DNA of 64,000 nucleotides, taken from contig JAUJYZ010000760.1 of the NCBI GenBank assembly GCA_033675265.1, positions 155,513-219,512 of the forward strand, read 5' to 3'. The translations under genes were made by a program, and so were the position numbers. Positions 42,897-53,768 of the stretch are shown piece after piece; the first letter of the stretch is position 1; each line of letters begins with the position of its first letter. Under the pieces are notes generated by a model. That model worked only from the letters and a program-made list of their open reading frames with translations. It did not search any database and had not been told where the DNA came from. Origin of the DNA: Actinostola sp. cb2023. Lineage: Eukaryota > Cnidaria > Anthozoa > Actiniaria > Actinostolidae.

Positions 42897-43532
42897 TCAT
42901 TGTGATTTTTTAACACTTTTGCCTTTCTTGGCAGAGTTTTTGTTTTGGTTGGATTTCTTAACTTTTTTGGTAGGCGGCGGTGGTGGTGCATCATCTTCGC
43001 TTTCAGACTCTTCTTCTTCCTTCCATTGAAATAAACTACAAGTTCCGTCTGGGGGTGCTGCATTGCAAACATAAAACCAACGGCCATAGTTCTCTTTTTC
43101 TGGATCGTTGACTCGAACAAGTTTAGCATACAAACGGTGATATTTACACTTTGGAGTATCCTTCTTGAATTCAAAACCATCCTCACCGATGTTAAGTTCT
43201 TGGATCATTTCTTGGGACATTCGTAGATTGCATCCTAGTTCACGATGGACCAGTTCCTTTTTTCTTTCAACAGCGAAATCGATCTTTTTTCCACAGCCAA
43301 ACCATACTCCCCCAGTTTTGGTTTTATTCGATTTTGCTGGAACTCCACATAAACATTTGGGAGTGCCTTCCATCTTGTTCAGAGCTTCTTGATACTTCGT
43401 TTGGATTCGTTTACTGGCTATAGATGAGTGACTAGAATTACGGAGGCTAATTTTTAAGTCTTCTTCGATACAATAGATCCCCCCACCCACCCCTCCCCCG
43501 TGACATTTTGGGTATTTAGCACTAATATCCAC
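42897..43532 (-). CDS. double GRF-type zinc-finger protein
   Basis: 211 codons; an internal start at MEGTPKCLCG is also possible because the first part lies in repeat-rich sequence. Two GRF-like modules: TPKCLCGVPAKSNKTKTGG with WFGCGKK, and CKYHRLYAKLVRV followed by GRWFYVC and CSLFQW. The second has the canonical C...GR.F..C...F.W pattern. Known: GRF fingers bind single-stranded DNA in proteins such as topoisomerase III and APE2. The C-terminus is acidic, then proline- and lysine-rich (KKVKKSNQNKNSAKK), a plausible nuclear-localisation tail. No catalytic domain is attached. The frame is intact. Possibly a mobile-element protein, given its neighbourhood. Confidence 0.7.
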   Translation of the reverse strand: MDISAKYPKCHGGGVGGGIYCIEEDLKISLRNSSHSSIASKRIQTKYQEALNKMEGTPKCLCGVPAKSNKTKTGGVWFGCGKKIDFAVERKKELVHRELGCNLRMSQEMIQELNIGEDGFEFKKDTPKCKYHRLYAKLVRVNDPEKENYGRWFYVCNAAPPDGTCSLFQWKEEEESESEDDAPPPPPTKKVKKSNQNKNSAKKGKSVKKSQ

Positions 43533-43700
43533 ATCAATTATTCATATTTAGCACGAATATATTATAGGGTCATTCATTATTCATATTTAGCACTAATATT
43601 CCACATCAATTATTCATATTTAGCACGAATATATTATAGGGTCATTCATTATTCATATTTAGCACTAATATCACCTTAGCACTTTAGCACGAATATATTA
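43515..43700 (+). repeat. ~76-bp tandem repeat
   Basis: Unit with ATTCATATTTAGCACGAATA, TATTATAGGGTCATTCATT and CACTAATAT repeated about 2.5 times. Confidence 0.85.
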
Positions 43701-43964
43701 AAACGCGGATCGTGCGATCCCTCCTATACTACTCACAGTGCCAAATAATTTGAACTATACAAGAGCGCTTTATATTATGAACAAAGAACAGTCTAGATTG
43801 CGGACCACGGGTAGCATATAACCAACAGACCATAAAACTAATATATTAATAGTATTATGGTCTCTTAGCTTGATAACTTACTTACAGTATTTTGAATATT
43901 CAATCATTGACTGAGAACCACGGTGAAAGTGTTTTAAGGACCTTTTTAGAGTGGCGGGGTATTC

Positions 43965-44370
43965 TAAGCCCATGCTGCAAACAGCTTGTTTAGGTCTGGA
44001 TAGTCAAGCACATAATTCAGGATTTTGAATTCAAAAGTAGCATCCTGATAGCCATCGTAAATTGGTATGCCTATTCTAATAACTCATCAACAAGAATGTC
44101 CAGGTATGGATCGCGTTTCAGACCTGCATAACCCTTTTGCCCGGGTATAATACCTACTAAAAGGATTGAGCTGAAAAGATGCCTTACGCACTTAGGTAGA
44201 TTAAGCATAGTAAGTGTAATGGGCCACATTGAGTATGATCCCTGCTTAAACCGACACACTCCATCAATTGAGAGTTGTAGCGAAAGCCCTCTCGAGTCGC
44301 CATGAAAAGCACCTGCATCTTGATATTCTTGCTGAAATTGGGAAGCATCATGAGTACCAGTCTATTGTGT
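43965..44370 (-). pseudogene. transposase remnant, EnSpm/CACTA-like 'transposase domain' family
   Basis: Minus-strand frames contain SMWPITLTMLNLPKCVRHLF, then ILLVGIIPGQKG, DPYLDILVDELLEL, and after a shift TFEFKI.NYVLDYPDLNKLF. This order is typical of the plant/animal transposase family in which 'SxWPv...nLPp..R......ilvGl' precedes a DPYLD...E motif. Several stops are present. The LINE fragment at 44375 cuts it off. Confidence 0.6.
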
Positions 44371-44374
44371 GGGA

Positions 44375-45195
44375 GGTTGGTTGTTATAGATAACAACCAA
44401 CTTAATGGGGTGATTTTCCTGGACCTTATAAAAGCTTTTGATACTATGAATCATCCTATTCTGCTACAAAAGCTCATATCATATGGGGTTACCTCTACAA
44501 CCCTAGATTGGTTCAATTCCTATCTTGATGAACGTAAACAGAAAACTATAATTGATGGAGTTATGTCAGACTTTTCTACTCTTACATGTGGAATCCCCCA
44601 AGGATCAATATTAGGCCCGTTATTATTTACATTAATGATCTCCCTGCATGTAACCTTTTCTCCACGCCAAGGATGTATGCTGATGATACTACATTAACTA
44701 CATCAACAGAAGATCAGCATGTGCTTCAAACTCAAATGAATCATGATCTGGACCAAATCCAAACTTGGCTTAGAGCAAATAAATTAACTTTAAATGTCAA
44801 AAAAACCAAATACATGCTCATAGGGAGTCAGTTTAAACTCGTTCAAGTACCAAATACTTTTAATATTAAGGCAGACGATGTATGACTGGAGAGAAAGACT
44901 GAATACAAATCCCTAGGACTTCTGATTGATCAAAACCTAACCTGGACTTCAAACATTCTTTTGATCTCAAAGAAAATCACAACACGTCTAGCTTTATTAA
45001 AGCGCTAGGCTCAATCTTACCACTTGAAACACGGCTGTGTATGTATAGAGCTCTAATTCTACCCTACTTTGATTATTGTAGCTCTGTTTGGAATTCTACT
45101 AGTAAAGGAATGTCTGACAAACTTCAACGGCTACAAAATAGATAAGCTAGAATCATTAAGCAGACAAATTATGAAATGTCAGTAATTTGTAAAGG
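44375..45195 (+). pseudogene. LINE reverse transcriptase fragment
   Basis: The first frame has GVIFLDLIKAFDTMNHPILL, WFNSYLDERKQK and CGIPQGSILGPLLF. A shift near 44625 continues with YINDLPACNLF, MYADDTTL (catalytic YADD) and LRANKLTLNVKKTKYMLIG. Further frame breaks near 44883 and 45005 lead to ALILPYFDYCSSVWNSTS and KLQRLQNR. Non-LTR RT of the jockey/L2/CR1 group, truncated at both ends. Confidence 0.87.
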
Positions 45196-45235
45196 GGCGC
45201 TTTTGTATAATAAATGATGCCTGCATTGACATCAC

Positions 45236-45352
45236 CGAATTGCCATATCCCGATTTCAAACCTTTATAACACGCAAATGCGAAGCTAAAATCACAAAATA
45301 CTGAACCATCCCACTATTCACTTTATATATAATCGATTTTCAAAATCAACTT
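45236..45352 (+). repeat. dispersed repeat, copy 1
   Basis: Shares ACTGAACCATCCCACTATTC and surrounding ~110 bp with 47338-47450, same orientation. Confidence 0.8.
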
Positions 45353-45722
45353 ATATGCCTGATATGCACTTTAATAATTTTTGTATATATATTAGTATAA
45401 TATATAATTGTTTTTTTTTACTGTAATTCGTCACTGAAAAAAAACTTTAATAATTGAAATAGGTGTTATACACATGCATTTCGATTATTAAAGTTAGTCA
45501 GACATGTGACCCAAAAGAATCATGGTAGTTTCTATTTACCAAGTAACTAGTTTGACAACGTCTAATCGGCAAATAGTTTAAATCAAAAGAGCGCATACAG
45601 TAAGTACTTATGCTCTCTTACATTTAAATGCATTGCAAAACCAGACGCAAATGGTCCTTCAATCCAATGTCCTCCCTTAAAAAAACATTTTTCTAATCAA
45701 TTAAGAAAGTTAAAGTGATTAC

Positions 45723-48549
45723 CTTTCAGTGTCGGTTGATGGCACTGGTTGAGCTGGCAGCCGCGCCGCTGTATCGTTCTGACCCGCACTGAAACATACT
45801 GAAAAGAGTGTGAGCATACTGCTGGTCATATTGACCAAGGGATATCAATTACCTTTCCACAGTATTGGTTGCTGTCGCTGGTTGATCTGGCAGCCGCGCC
45901 GCTGTATCGTTCTGGACCTCACTGAAACGTATTGAAGAGTGTACACGGTTGTCAGACCAAACACGATTTCTCTCTATAGCAACAGATTTGATTGCAATCG
46001 AAGAACGTAAATACCTACACGGGTGCGCATGTACCTGATGCTCTACTTACCTTGTGGTATCAAACACCGACGGGAGCTCATCATCATTATCGTCATCATC
46101 AGTGCTGTCCTCCAAGGAGATTTTTGTGATTTGCTAATTGAATCAAAAGTACGCAGTTTAGATATGCTGCATGAATATATATCAGTCAGCGCCAGGACAT
46201 GTGCCCAAGGCTCCTACGTACTGCGTTAAACTATACAGAAACCGTTATACGCCAGTCAACGTTTTATGGTTTTAAGAACAAATGAAGCCAGTATACACAC
46301 CTCTACGCCACAGCTTTCCATGTGCTTGCGGAGATCGTTCAGTGGACTGTTGCCGTGGTAAATGAAGCATTCCTCTGTTGGGTTCTGTTTGGCCAAAGGC
46401 AAGGGACTCGTCCAGGACTATATCCAGGATACTATATCTATACGCCCTGTCCCTAAAGCGCGAAGCTCTTCTGTAGAGCAGGCCCCACACGGGTGCCACT
46501 TGCATTTCAGTGCGAGACCTCATCTTTATAACCATGAGCTCGAAGCCACCACAAGACTCAATGGGTGGATAAAAGCTGAAAAAAATAAAGAGAAACTATA
46601 AAAACCCAGAAACACGATGCAACTTTTCTTGCAACGTTGCAACGTGTTTTTGGGGGTGTCACACGATGCGACGGTTGCAGAAGTAGAACTCGATCCTATT
46701 TCTGCAACTGTTGCGCGCAACGTTGCAATAAAAATTGCATCGTGTATCTGGGCCTTAACTTCAATTCAGCTGTGGCCAAATTATGATCGATATGATACCC
46801 ATATATAAATCTGGGCTTGTTTTATGTTAAGTGCACACAGGCAGCCCAACCATTGCATGGTAGTTATTGGGTTGTATTAGTATGAAAGGCTAATTTTTCA
46901 AAATTGAAATAAAAAAAAAAGTGAAAACATAAAAAAGACACGATAAAACAAAAATGAATGAAGAAACAAAGAAAGAAAAGAAAAACATTTTTCTGCGCGA
47001 ATATATTTAGACAAACAGATGAACAAATTTGTTTACTGCTACTGACAGTTTTAGAGTCTTCGAAGTGGAAGTGAGAAACAAAAGAAAACAGAAAACTAGC
47101 GTATGTTAGGCTACAAACTATGTCATCACGTGCGATTCCGATTGCTTTGTTTTGATTTGACTTATTAAGGCCCGTTCAAACGTGTAAAACATTTCAGTAA
47201 AACATCATAAAACATTGTTTTGTAAACTGTTTTATTCGTTTGGCCACCATGTTTTAACATGTTTTAAAGTGCCTATCACTCCTGTGAGATTGTTTTAAAA
47301 ATATATTCAATATAATCTGACGTCAAAATTACGTGATATTAGCATATCACGATTTCAAACCTTTCAAAACTCGCAAATGCGAAGCTCAAATCACAAAATA
47401 CTGAACCATCCCACTATTCACTTCATATGTAATCGATTTTCAAAAGAAAAAATTCACATGCACTTTAATCTGAACCTTGAAAGAACATCAACCCCTGAAG
47501 ACACCGTTAAAACCCTACTAAATAATGCTACGGTCAGACTAGCGCTATAACCGTGCTTGCTTGAATTAATTCTGTTTACCTAGCACAGTTCTAGCTCAAT
47601 TTCGAATGTGACCGACTTTTCACAACACCTAATGCTTAATAGTAAACTGATCCGAAATGCTAGAAAGTACAAAGGAACCGCAGCAAATCTCAAGCACGGT
47701 CCGTACCATGTTTGAAGCTTGCTAAGCAAATAAGTTTAATTGGTTTACTCGTATCAGCCAATGAAAATACTTTACGTTTGACCTGAAAGGTCATCAGAAC
47801 GCGCCAGCTTCGAATCCTTCAATCGCAGATTGACTTTTGCTCAAGGGAGTTCAGACGCGAAGAAGTATACAGTGTACAAGCGAATTATCGGTCGATGGAG
47901 TGTCCACGGCCATTCATGGAGGGCATTTTCAAGTATGGCTGCATTTACAAGGGCTAGAATCACCACTTGCAGATTCTGTCCAAGGAATATTCGATGGTTT
48001 GTCAGTTGTTGCTGAATAACCAGACATCTTCTTCTTCTACGATTGATTAACCGCTGCCTTAGCAAATTGAAACGGTTGTACATAAAATAAAGCAAGAGAA
48101 TAGAGATGTTATCCATGATTTCAAAAGATTGCTTGCAGCACGCTGATCTGAACAACGATATAAAAACAGTACGTTCTGTGACATATCAATTAACACTTTC
48201 AAGCAAGCAAGCACCCATTAGACAAGTCTGACCGTAGTGTGCTAGCTAAATTTCTAGCATTTGCTTAACTGACGTCATAAGTAAGCACGCTAAAGCACGA
48301 ACTCTAGCACTAGTCTGACCGCAGCATAAGGTGACTCAAAATTTCACGAAAGATAGTTCATACAGAACTGATATACGATACCTCATTAGCTGGAGCGTTG
48401 GCCGCTCGAACTTCGCCGTGTTGAGCTTGCTGGTCCGGCGCCGCTTGACCTTCTGCCTGGCCATCCTGATTACTAGCGTTTGCGTCTGCCAAAGCTTGTT
48501 CTACCTTTCCAGCCGCTGTTGGACGAGGCACTTGCTCGTTCTCTGCCAT
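45723..48549 (-). CDS. multi-exon gene (partial) with duplicated symmetric exons
   Basis: Exons inferred from phase-compatible GT/AG boundaries: 48382-48549 (MAENEQVPRPTAAGK..., Q/A-rich), 46301-46384 (NPTEECFIYHGNSPLNDLRK, HMESCGVE; a C-H-H-C pattern like a small zinc finger), 46051-46133 (QITKISLEDSTDDDDNDDEL), 45853-45921 and 45723-45788. The last two are both phase 2-2 and encode related peptides containing QNDTAARLP; they are a duplicated exon pair. Phases agree across all listed junctions, which argues for a real gene. No family recognised; the downstream end is not found and may have been destroyed by the LINE at 44.4-45.2 kb. Two foldback elements lie in the large intron. Confidence 0.5.
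46604..46752. repeat. ~150-bp MITE
   Basis: Inverted ends CCCAGAAACACGATGCAAC and its complement (TTGCATCGTGTATCTGGG), with internal TTGCAACGTTGC motifs. Lies in an inferred intron. Confidence 0.75.
47338..47450 (+). repeat. dispersed repeat, copy 2
   Basis: Direct partner of 45236-45352. Confidence 0.8.
47530..48326. mobile_element. non-autonomous Harbinger-like element, TSD TAA
   Basis: Ends TACGGTCAGACTAG (left) and CTAGTCTGACCGCA (right) within TGCT.../...AGCA; TAA lies outside both ends. 'AGCTAGAAC/GCTAGC'-like subterminal words recur. A minus-strand frame (47841-48155) with MDNISILLLYFMYNRFNLLR may be the remains of a transposase N-terminus, but the catalytic part is absent. Confidence 0.65.
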
Positions 48550-48958
48550 CCTTTTTGAATTACGAGTAAGTCGGGTTCTACATCTATCCGCCAAACCCGT
48601 CCTTCATCGCGGACACAGTGAATTGAAAGGGGTATGGTTTGCCTGTGTTTTCCTTTAATAATATTAATAATATATATTTCTTAAAAACGCACCTAACGGG
48701 AGTCTCGATGCTTTTTACAATATAACAAATATGTACTGAAAAAAAAAATCAAAAAAAAAATCTATATCTATATATATGTATGTGTATAATATATTACAAG
48801 AGAGGAAAGAAAAATATATACTCATCTGCATATATTAACTAATCCCTAGGGATCATATTTACAATTCAAATGATATATGAATAGTGACGCCTTATAATTG
48901 TAACCACACATGATGGGGCAACTTTCCTGTTGCCTTTACCCAAGCGTACATATCTATC

Positions 48959-50206
48959 CTAAATATACTGTCTGTAGGCTGCTTTTCTGAAAGAACGAGT
49001 TGTATTATCTTCACTGTCATTTTGAATGTCTGCTCTGTTCACTATGCATAATGGTAACACATCTGGATCAAGACAAAGCTTAGAAAAACGTGTTTGAATA
49101 GTAACACATTTTCTATTTCCACAACACTTGTTTTCCACTTCCTGGGGCATATAAATACAGTTTTTTCATTTACACCACTCTAGTAATGGACCCTCCCTTG
49201 ATGGTGGTGTAGTAGTTGTCATAGAAGCAGCACTGCTTTCCATTGAGGATAAATGAGTTCCCAGTATGGAATAGTCGTGTTCAGGGTTGTCGTCATCTAT
49301 TTCCTGTATAAGCAGAGAGTCTATGAACTCCATGGATCCAATTCCTTGTTGCAAAGCTTTTATTACTAAAGACTTAGCCGTATCCTCATCTAGTGTGAGG
49401 ATAATAATTATTTATGACAATAATAAGAACATATTTAGTATTGAGAAAAAATATACAATGTAAACTACTTTCGAGTACAATGTAATTGTGCTATTACCCA
49501 AATAAAGTCATCTTTATTATGTATATCAATATAATAATTGACAATATTTTTAATTTGCATAAGTAAGTAAACGAATAAATTAGAGATCACTCGGGTGATA
49601 CCTTGACAGGAGCATTCTCTTTACTTTGTTCCTCTTCTTCGGATTCCCTTGTCCCCGATTCACCGTGTGAATGTGCATTGGTGTCATTTCTAACAGCATC
49701 AGTTGAACTTTCCTGATAACACAATAATCATTCAAACATCAAGATTGGAAGGACAAGGAAAATATGTTGAGCCAACGATCAAACATGATCATAGCAGCCT
49801 CGAAAGCGTACATGTACATGTCCAGATTGATAAATAAAAGCAAGATAAGTTAGTTTTAGTTAAGTAACAGAATGCTGTAGTTTATAATGTATGGAATGAA
49901 GAACTATACCTTGTTTTTACATTGCTTTCTCGTCGTCACGTACCTGCATTCACTAGAACAGTGTCTGTTGTTTGTCTTGCAAATGCAACCAGAACGTTTC
50001 TCTGTTGACCTAGTGGAGCATGTAGATTTGCAAGAGCAGGATATCGATAGTGCCTACAGAAAGAAGTACACAAATTATTCGAAATCTGTTTAGTGTTTTA
50101 TATTATTTGAGTTCACACTACGAAAACCGATCTTCCTAGAGCACGTAAAAGCGTATAAATTATTTAGTGAGAAGCTTACCTCGTTTGTAATATTCTCTGA
50201 CGCCAT
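48959..50206 (-). pseudogene. cysteine-rich plus P2X7-ballast-domain gene with an in-frame stop
   Basis: Exons: 50180-50206 (MASENITNE), about 49944-50053 (SCSCKSTCSTRSTEKRSGCI..., a CXC-like cysteine-rich module), 49602-49712 (acidic, ESSTDAVRNDTNAHSHGESG) and 48959-49384. The last exon ends with a P2X7-ballast domain: EWCK, then a TGA at 49166-49168 exactly where WCxC needs its second cysteine, then KNCIYMPQEVENKCCGNRKC, TRFSKLCLDPDVLPLCIV and a C-terminal SFRKAAYRQYI. The domain is complete to the R..AYR.Y end known from vertebrate P2X7 tails. No channel domain. The exon 2 to 3 junction needs an alternative donor three bases downstream to keep phase. One nucleotide change separates it from an open gene. 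Confidence 0.75.
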
Positions 50207-50299
50207 GGACCAGCTGTCGGAGAAAATTCCTGGAAAACAGCGTTGAAATCGTGTACACATCGTACACAGCAATGGCGGCAAAATGAAAACGTTAGCAAG

Positions 50300-50767
50300 C
50301 ATAAACTTCCGGTATACTAGTACCCAGACCTTCGTTTTGGACATCCGGCTCCTTGACATTGCCACTTTAGGAATGGCTCGAGATCGATACTGTTTGGACG
50401 AAGTAATATTTCAGTTGAAACATTGAACGGGTTAATGAAAATAGTAACTCTTAAACCATATTCAGGATGCAGTAGTGCGTCGCGAAATTGTTGCTTGTCT
50501 TGATGAGCAAAGCCTTTATCAGGGAAAAATCAATTGAAAATGTCATACGCTTCATCGAATGCAATGCTTGAGCGCATAAACATCTGCTCACTTTTTCCAG
50601 ATGGAACCAAGGAAGTAAGATGCTGTAGAACACCATCTAGCCCTATCAGAGTTCTGTGCAGCAAAGTATTTGGACTGAGTCTTTGTATTTTTTCTTTTAA
50701 AACTAGTGAGTTCTCCTCCACAGTGCATGTCTGCAGAGACATGCACGGACATCATTGTGACCTATAA
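50300..50767 (-). pseudogene. unrecognised gene remnant
   Basis: Minus frame reads SLQTCTVEENSLVLKEKIQR, LLHRTLIGLDGVLQHLTSLV, DEAYDIFN, stop (50530-50532), then FFPDKGFAHQDKQQFRDALL and LKWQCQGAGCPKRRSG. One stop interrupts otherwise coherent coding over about 150 codons. Family unknown. It lies just upstream of the P2X7-ballast gene on the same strand. Confidence 0.4.
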
Positions 50768-50958
50768 AACATTTGATATGTCAGACTACTGAATTCAACT
50801 AGTTGACCAATATAGTCAGTATTAAAGTATTAATAGTAACATGAGGAGGTACCAACCAGGAACTATTTCGTTGATTCTGGTGGTCGTCCGAACAGAGAGT
50901 CGATAACAGAAGCAAAACAAAATGAAGCAAACTGAACCTCAAATGTTGCGTTTTTCTT

Positions 50959-51300
50959 TTAGTTTTTACCTTTCTTTCTCCTCTTCACCCCTTGAGTAGA
51001 GTGTTCTGTAATTTCAATATCCTCATCATCGCCAAGAGATGTCAAAACAAATCCTCCTACAGCTGCAGAAGGAAGGCCGAAGTTGAAAGAGTACCGGTGG
51101 CGGTGGTACTTTTCACCACTTCCACTCCTGGTCGTAGTTTTGCAATCATTCACAGTTTTATAACTAAGAAGAAACTGATATATAATATTATAATGAAGGT
51201 ACCTACAAAGTTGGAATATATTAATTTCCTTTGCTTGGGTCTGAACTACTTGAGAAGAAAATCTACAGAACTTCAACAACGATCCAGCAATTGCGGCCAT
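50959..51300 (-). CDS. small ORF starting MAAIAGSLLKF, uncertain
   Basis: About 113 codons. The N-terminus is short, basic and amphipathic; the C-terminal part reads KYHRHRYSFNFGLPSAAVGG, SLGDDEDIEITEHSTQ and RRKKGKN. An upstream in-frame ATG at 51387 exists, but ATGGCGGCAAT-type context favours 51300. No family recognised. It diverges from a second ATGGCG start on the plus strand at 51391-51393, leaving about 90 bp between them. Confidence 0.35.
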   Translation of the reverse strand: MAAIAGSLLKFCRFSSQVVQTQAKEINIFQLCRYLHYNIIYQFLLSYKTVNDCKTTTRSGSGEKYHRHRYSFNFGLPSAAVGGFVLTSLGDDEDIEITEHSTQGVKRRKKGKN

Positions 51301-51390
51301 TTTGATTGAGTATGAGTGGGTTCGGGGACTGGAGCGAGCATGAAAGAGAGGCTGTGTCCAGACCCCAGCTCTTCCACATAGAAACAAACA

Positions 51391-52391
51391 TGGCGGACGA
51401 AGAGGGAATACATGTTCTTCTTGAGAGAGCTGACCTACAGGGGTTCTGCGACAAGTTTATTGTACAAAAGATGCAGTGAAGTGCTTCATAATTTGTTGGT
51501 ACCACAATGTGTATCAGAGTTATTTCCATATCTGAGCAAAGCTGAAGAGTTCCCAAGGATTTGCAGATCAGTATAGAAGAAGAATTAAAAGTGCAGTGCA
51601 GAACACTAAACCAAGCATCTCTTGTTGTGGCTGCCATCACCAATACACTATCCTTCACTTGTATTATCAGATTCTACGTATCTGTGTTGTGGCGTCAAGC
51701 AATGTTGTCTTCCCTTCAGTGAAGCATATAATAAGTTGCACTGCTGTTGTCACGTCTTCAGTCAGTCACCGTGATAGTTGCCCTGAAGTTAACAATCAAA
51801 CCTGGTGTTATTACTAAAACCTGGTGTTATTACTAAAACCTAAAGATCATCTCTCAAGACAATCATTAATGTACGAACATAATACTTTATATAACAGCTT
51901 ATCTTTTATTATATTTATGATAATTGTAAGCTTAAAATGTCGCTCTCGGTCCCATTGATTGCTGTAGTGTGACTAAGTGCTGAATTTATGCAATACTTTA
52001 ATATAAGAAGGAAAAAAGGACTTGTATTGTAATGTTAATTGTAATTTTATTGATGACTTCACATTCATAATAAAATTGATCATTTCTGCTCTTTGCTATA
52101 GGTATTGTCATAACCTCAAACCTCCAATTGATGTCATCCAAGACAACCTGGACCAACTACAGCATTGTGTAAGGACTAAAGTCAAAAGCTAGTGCTCCGA
52201 CAATCAGAATCAACTTCAGGCATGATGTTTACAAGTACATATTCATGGAGAAAGGTGAAAAGGCTGTAGAAACAAACTGGCAGCTACTTGAAAAAAATAT
52301 GACTTTATAAAGTGCAACTTCCCACAAGATTGGGACAAAGTATTGAGCAAAAATGGAGATGGCAATAGGCTTAGATTTCCAGTAAAAGTAA
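51391..52391 (+). pseudogene. broken gene, N-terminal SAM-like helix and later exons
   Basis: Starts MADEEGIHVLLERADLQGFC then DKFIVQK, resembling the start of a SAM-like domain, and is soon frameshifted. A later exon after an ATAG acceptor near 52102 reads YCHNLKPPIDVIQDNLDQLQ with a GTAAGG donor. Another block reads INFRHDVYKYIFMEKGEKAV and, after a shift, CNFPQDWDKVLSKNGDGNRL. Coherent blocks separated by frame errors indicate a decayed gene. Family not identified. Confidence 0.4.
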
Positions 52392-52614
52392 GGTTGTTTC
52401 TTTCCTTATCCCCAAAATATTTTAGGGTTGACAACAATAACAATGTTGTCGAAGCTCCAATATCTTTTTCAGAAAATATATATTTATAGTTTGTTAACTT
52501 ACCCTTTACAAATAAGACATGAAAACTGTCACTAGTACACTCTTTCAATAGTGATGTTGTTCAAATATGTTCATAAAAATGTCTATAATAAATAACTCCA
52601 ATTGAAGCTTAGTT

Positions 52615-52809
52615 TCAGTGTTCTCTTAGAATTGAAATCAGTTGAGCTTTCTTGAATTTGGCAAGCCCTTTCATTTTACCCTTCCTTTCAATTACAGCAT
52701 TTCGAAGTTCTTTAACAGACATTGTTGTGTAGATTAATGTAGGGTTTTCATCATGGTCATTCTCAGAACTCTCCAAGTTCCTGTCATCTTTTAGTTTCCT
52801 TGATTTCAC
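52615..52809 (-). CDS. short SAP-like peptide or exon
   Basis: 64 codons; the C-terminal half MSVKELRNAVIERKGKMKGL followed by KFKKAQLISILREH has the helix-linker-helix pattern of a SAP DNA-binding motif (SVKELR...G....K..LI..L). The upstream half is acidic. May be the last exon of a larger gene; no partner exon found. Confidence 0.4.
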   Translation of the reverse strand: MKSRKLKDDRNLESSENDHDENPTLIYTTMSVKELRNAVIERKGKMKGLAKFKKAQLISILREH

Positions 52810-53768
52810 CCTTATTCATTCATTTGTTCAAGTTAATTTAATGGAGCAGAAGCCATCAAAGTTCGTTCTACGATGACGGCAAATTCCAGTTTATTTTTAA
52901 TACTTCACCGACATCGATGGATTCAAGCGGGCCTAAAATACTACTCTGCATCAATTTTCTACCTTATATTCTTCAGCTTAGTACGTACTAATATTCAAGA
53001 CTGGCTTTTGATTAAATGTGATGACAAGGAAGCGAAATAAATGCATGTTTTATCACTTGGCAGAATTCGAAAGCCACATGTGTCGCCAATTTGAAGCACA
53101 GGAAGCCCAAACATATAAGTGAACTTATCTCATGTCATTATCATTTGCTGAAATGTAGAATGACTGTGCAGTTACATTTTAACCTGCAAATAATTCAACT
53201 CGCAGCACTTCACTTTCTATTAGAAACGACTTATTTTAATATTAATTAATATTATATTAATATTGCATATTTTCTTATCCCAGTATTCCAGCTTGCGCTT
53301 CGAGTATAATAATAATCAATAATTTATTACTTATATAGCGCCTTATCCAAAGCTCTAATGCCCCATTCACACCGAAGCTAACACATGTTTTAAAGTGGTT
53401 TAACTAAACACGTTTAGAAAATTATCTACAAACGCCACGCAACATTTGGCACAAAACTGCTGGTAAACTGTCCTTGTGTTTGCATAGTATAAATACCAGA
53501 TAGTTTGATTCTTGTGAAATTAAGAGTGAATTTTTCTGTAAACCGGGTGAAATGTGGCACATGAGTCAAAAATCAAGGTGTCTGATATTTTGTCCAGGGA
53601 TACACTATTATAAGCCTATTCGCCTGGTATATTTATTTTATTCAAATTACTTTTTAATTTCTTGAAAAAAAAATAAAACCGTCACTGCCGATTTTGTCAA
53701 AAAATGTTTGAAATTAGAACGATTTTCAGGTCCAAGAAAACCATAGTTCTCGAATTCTCAACAGGAAA
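52810..53768. other. intergenic; SINE/LINE-tail-like segment
   Basis: No gene. Near 53308-53360 a TAATAATCAATAATTTATTA stretch followed by TTATATAGCGCCTTATCCAA resembles the 3' end of a widespread animal retroposon. Otherwise AT-rich. Confidence 0.4.
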
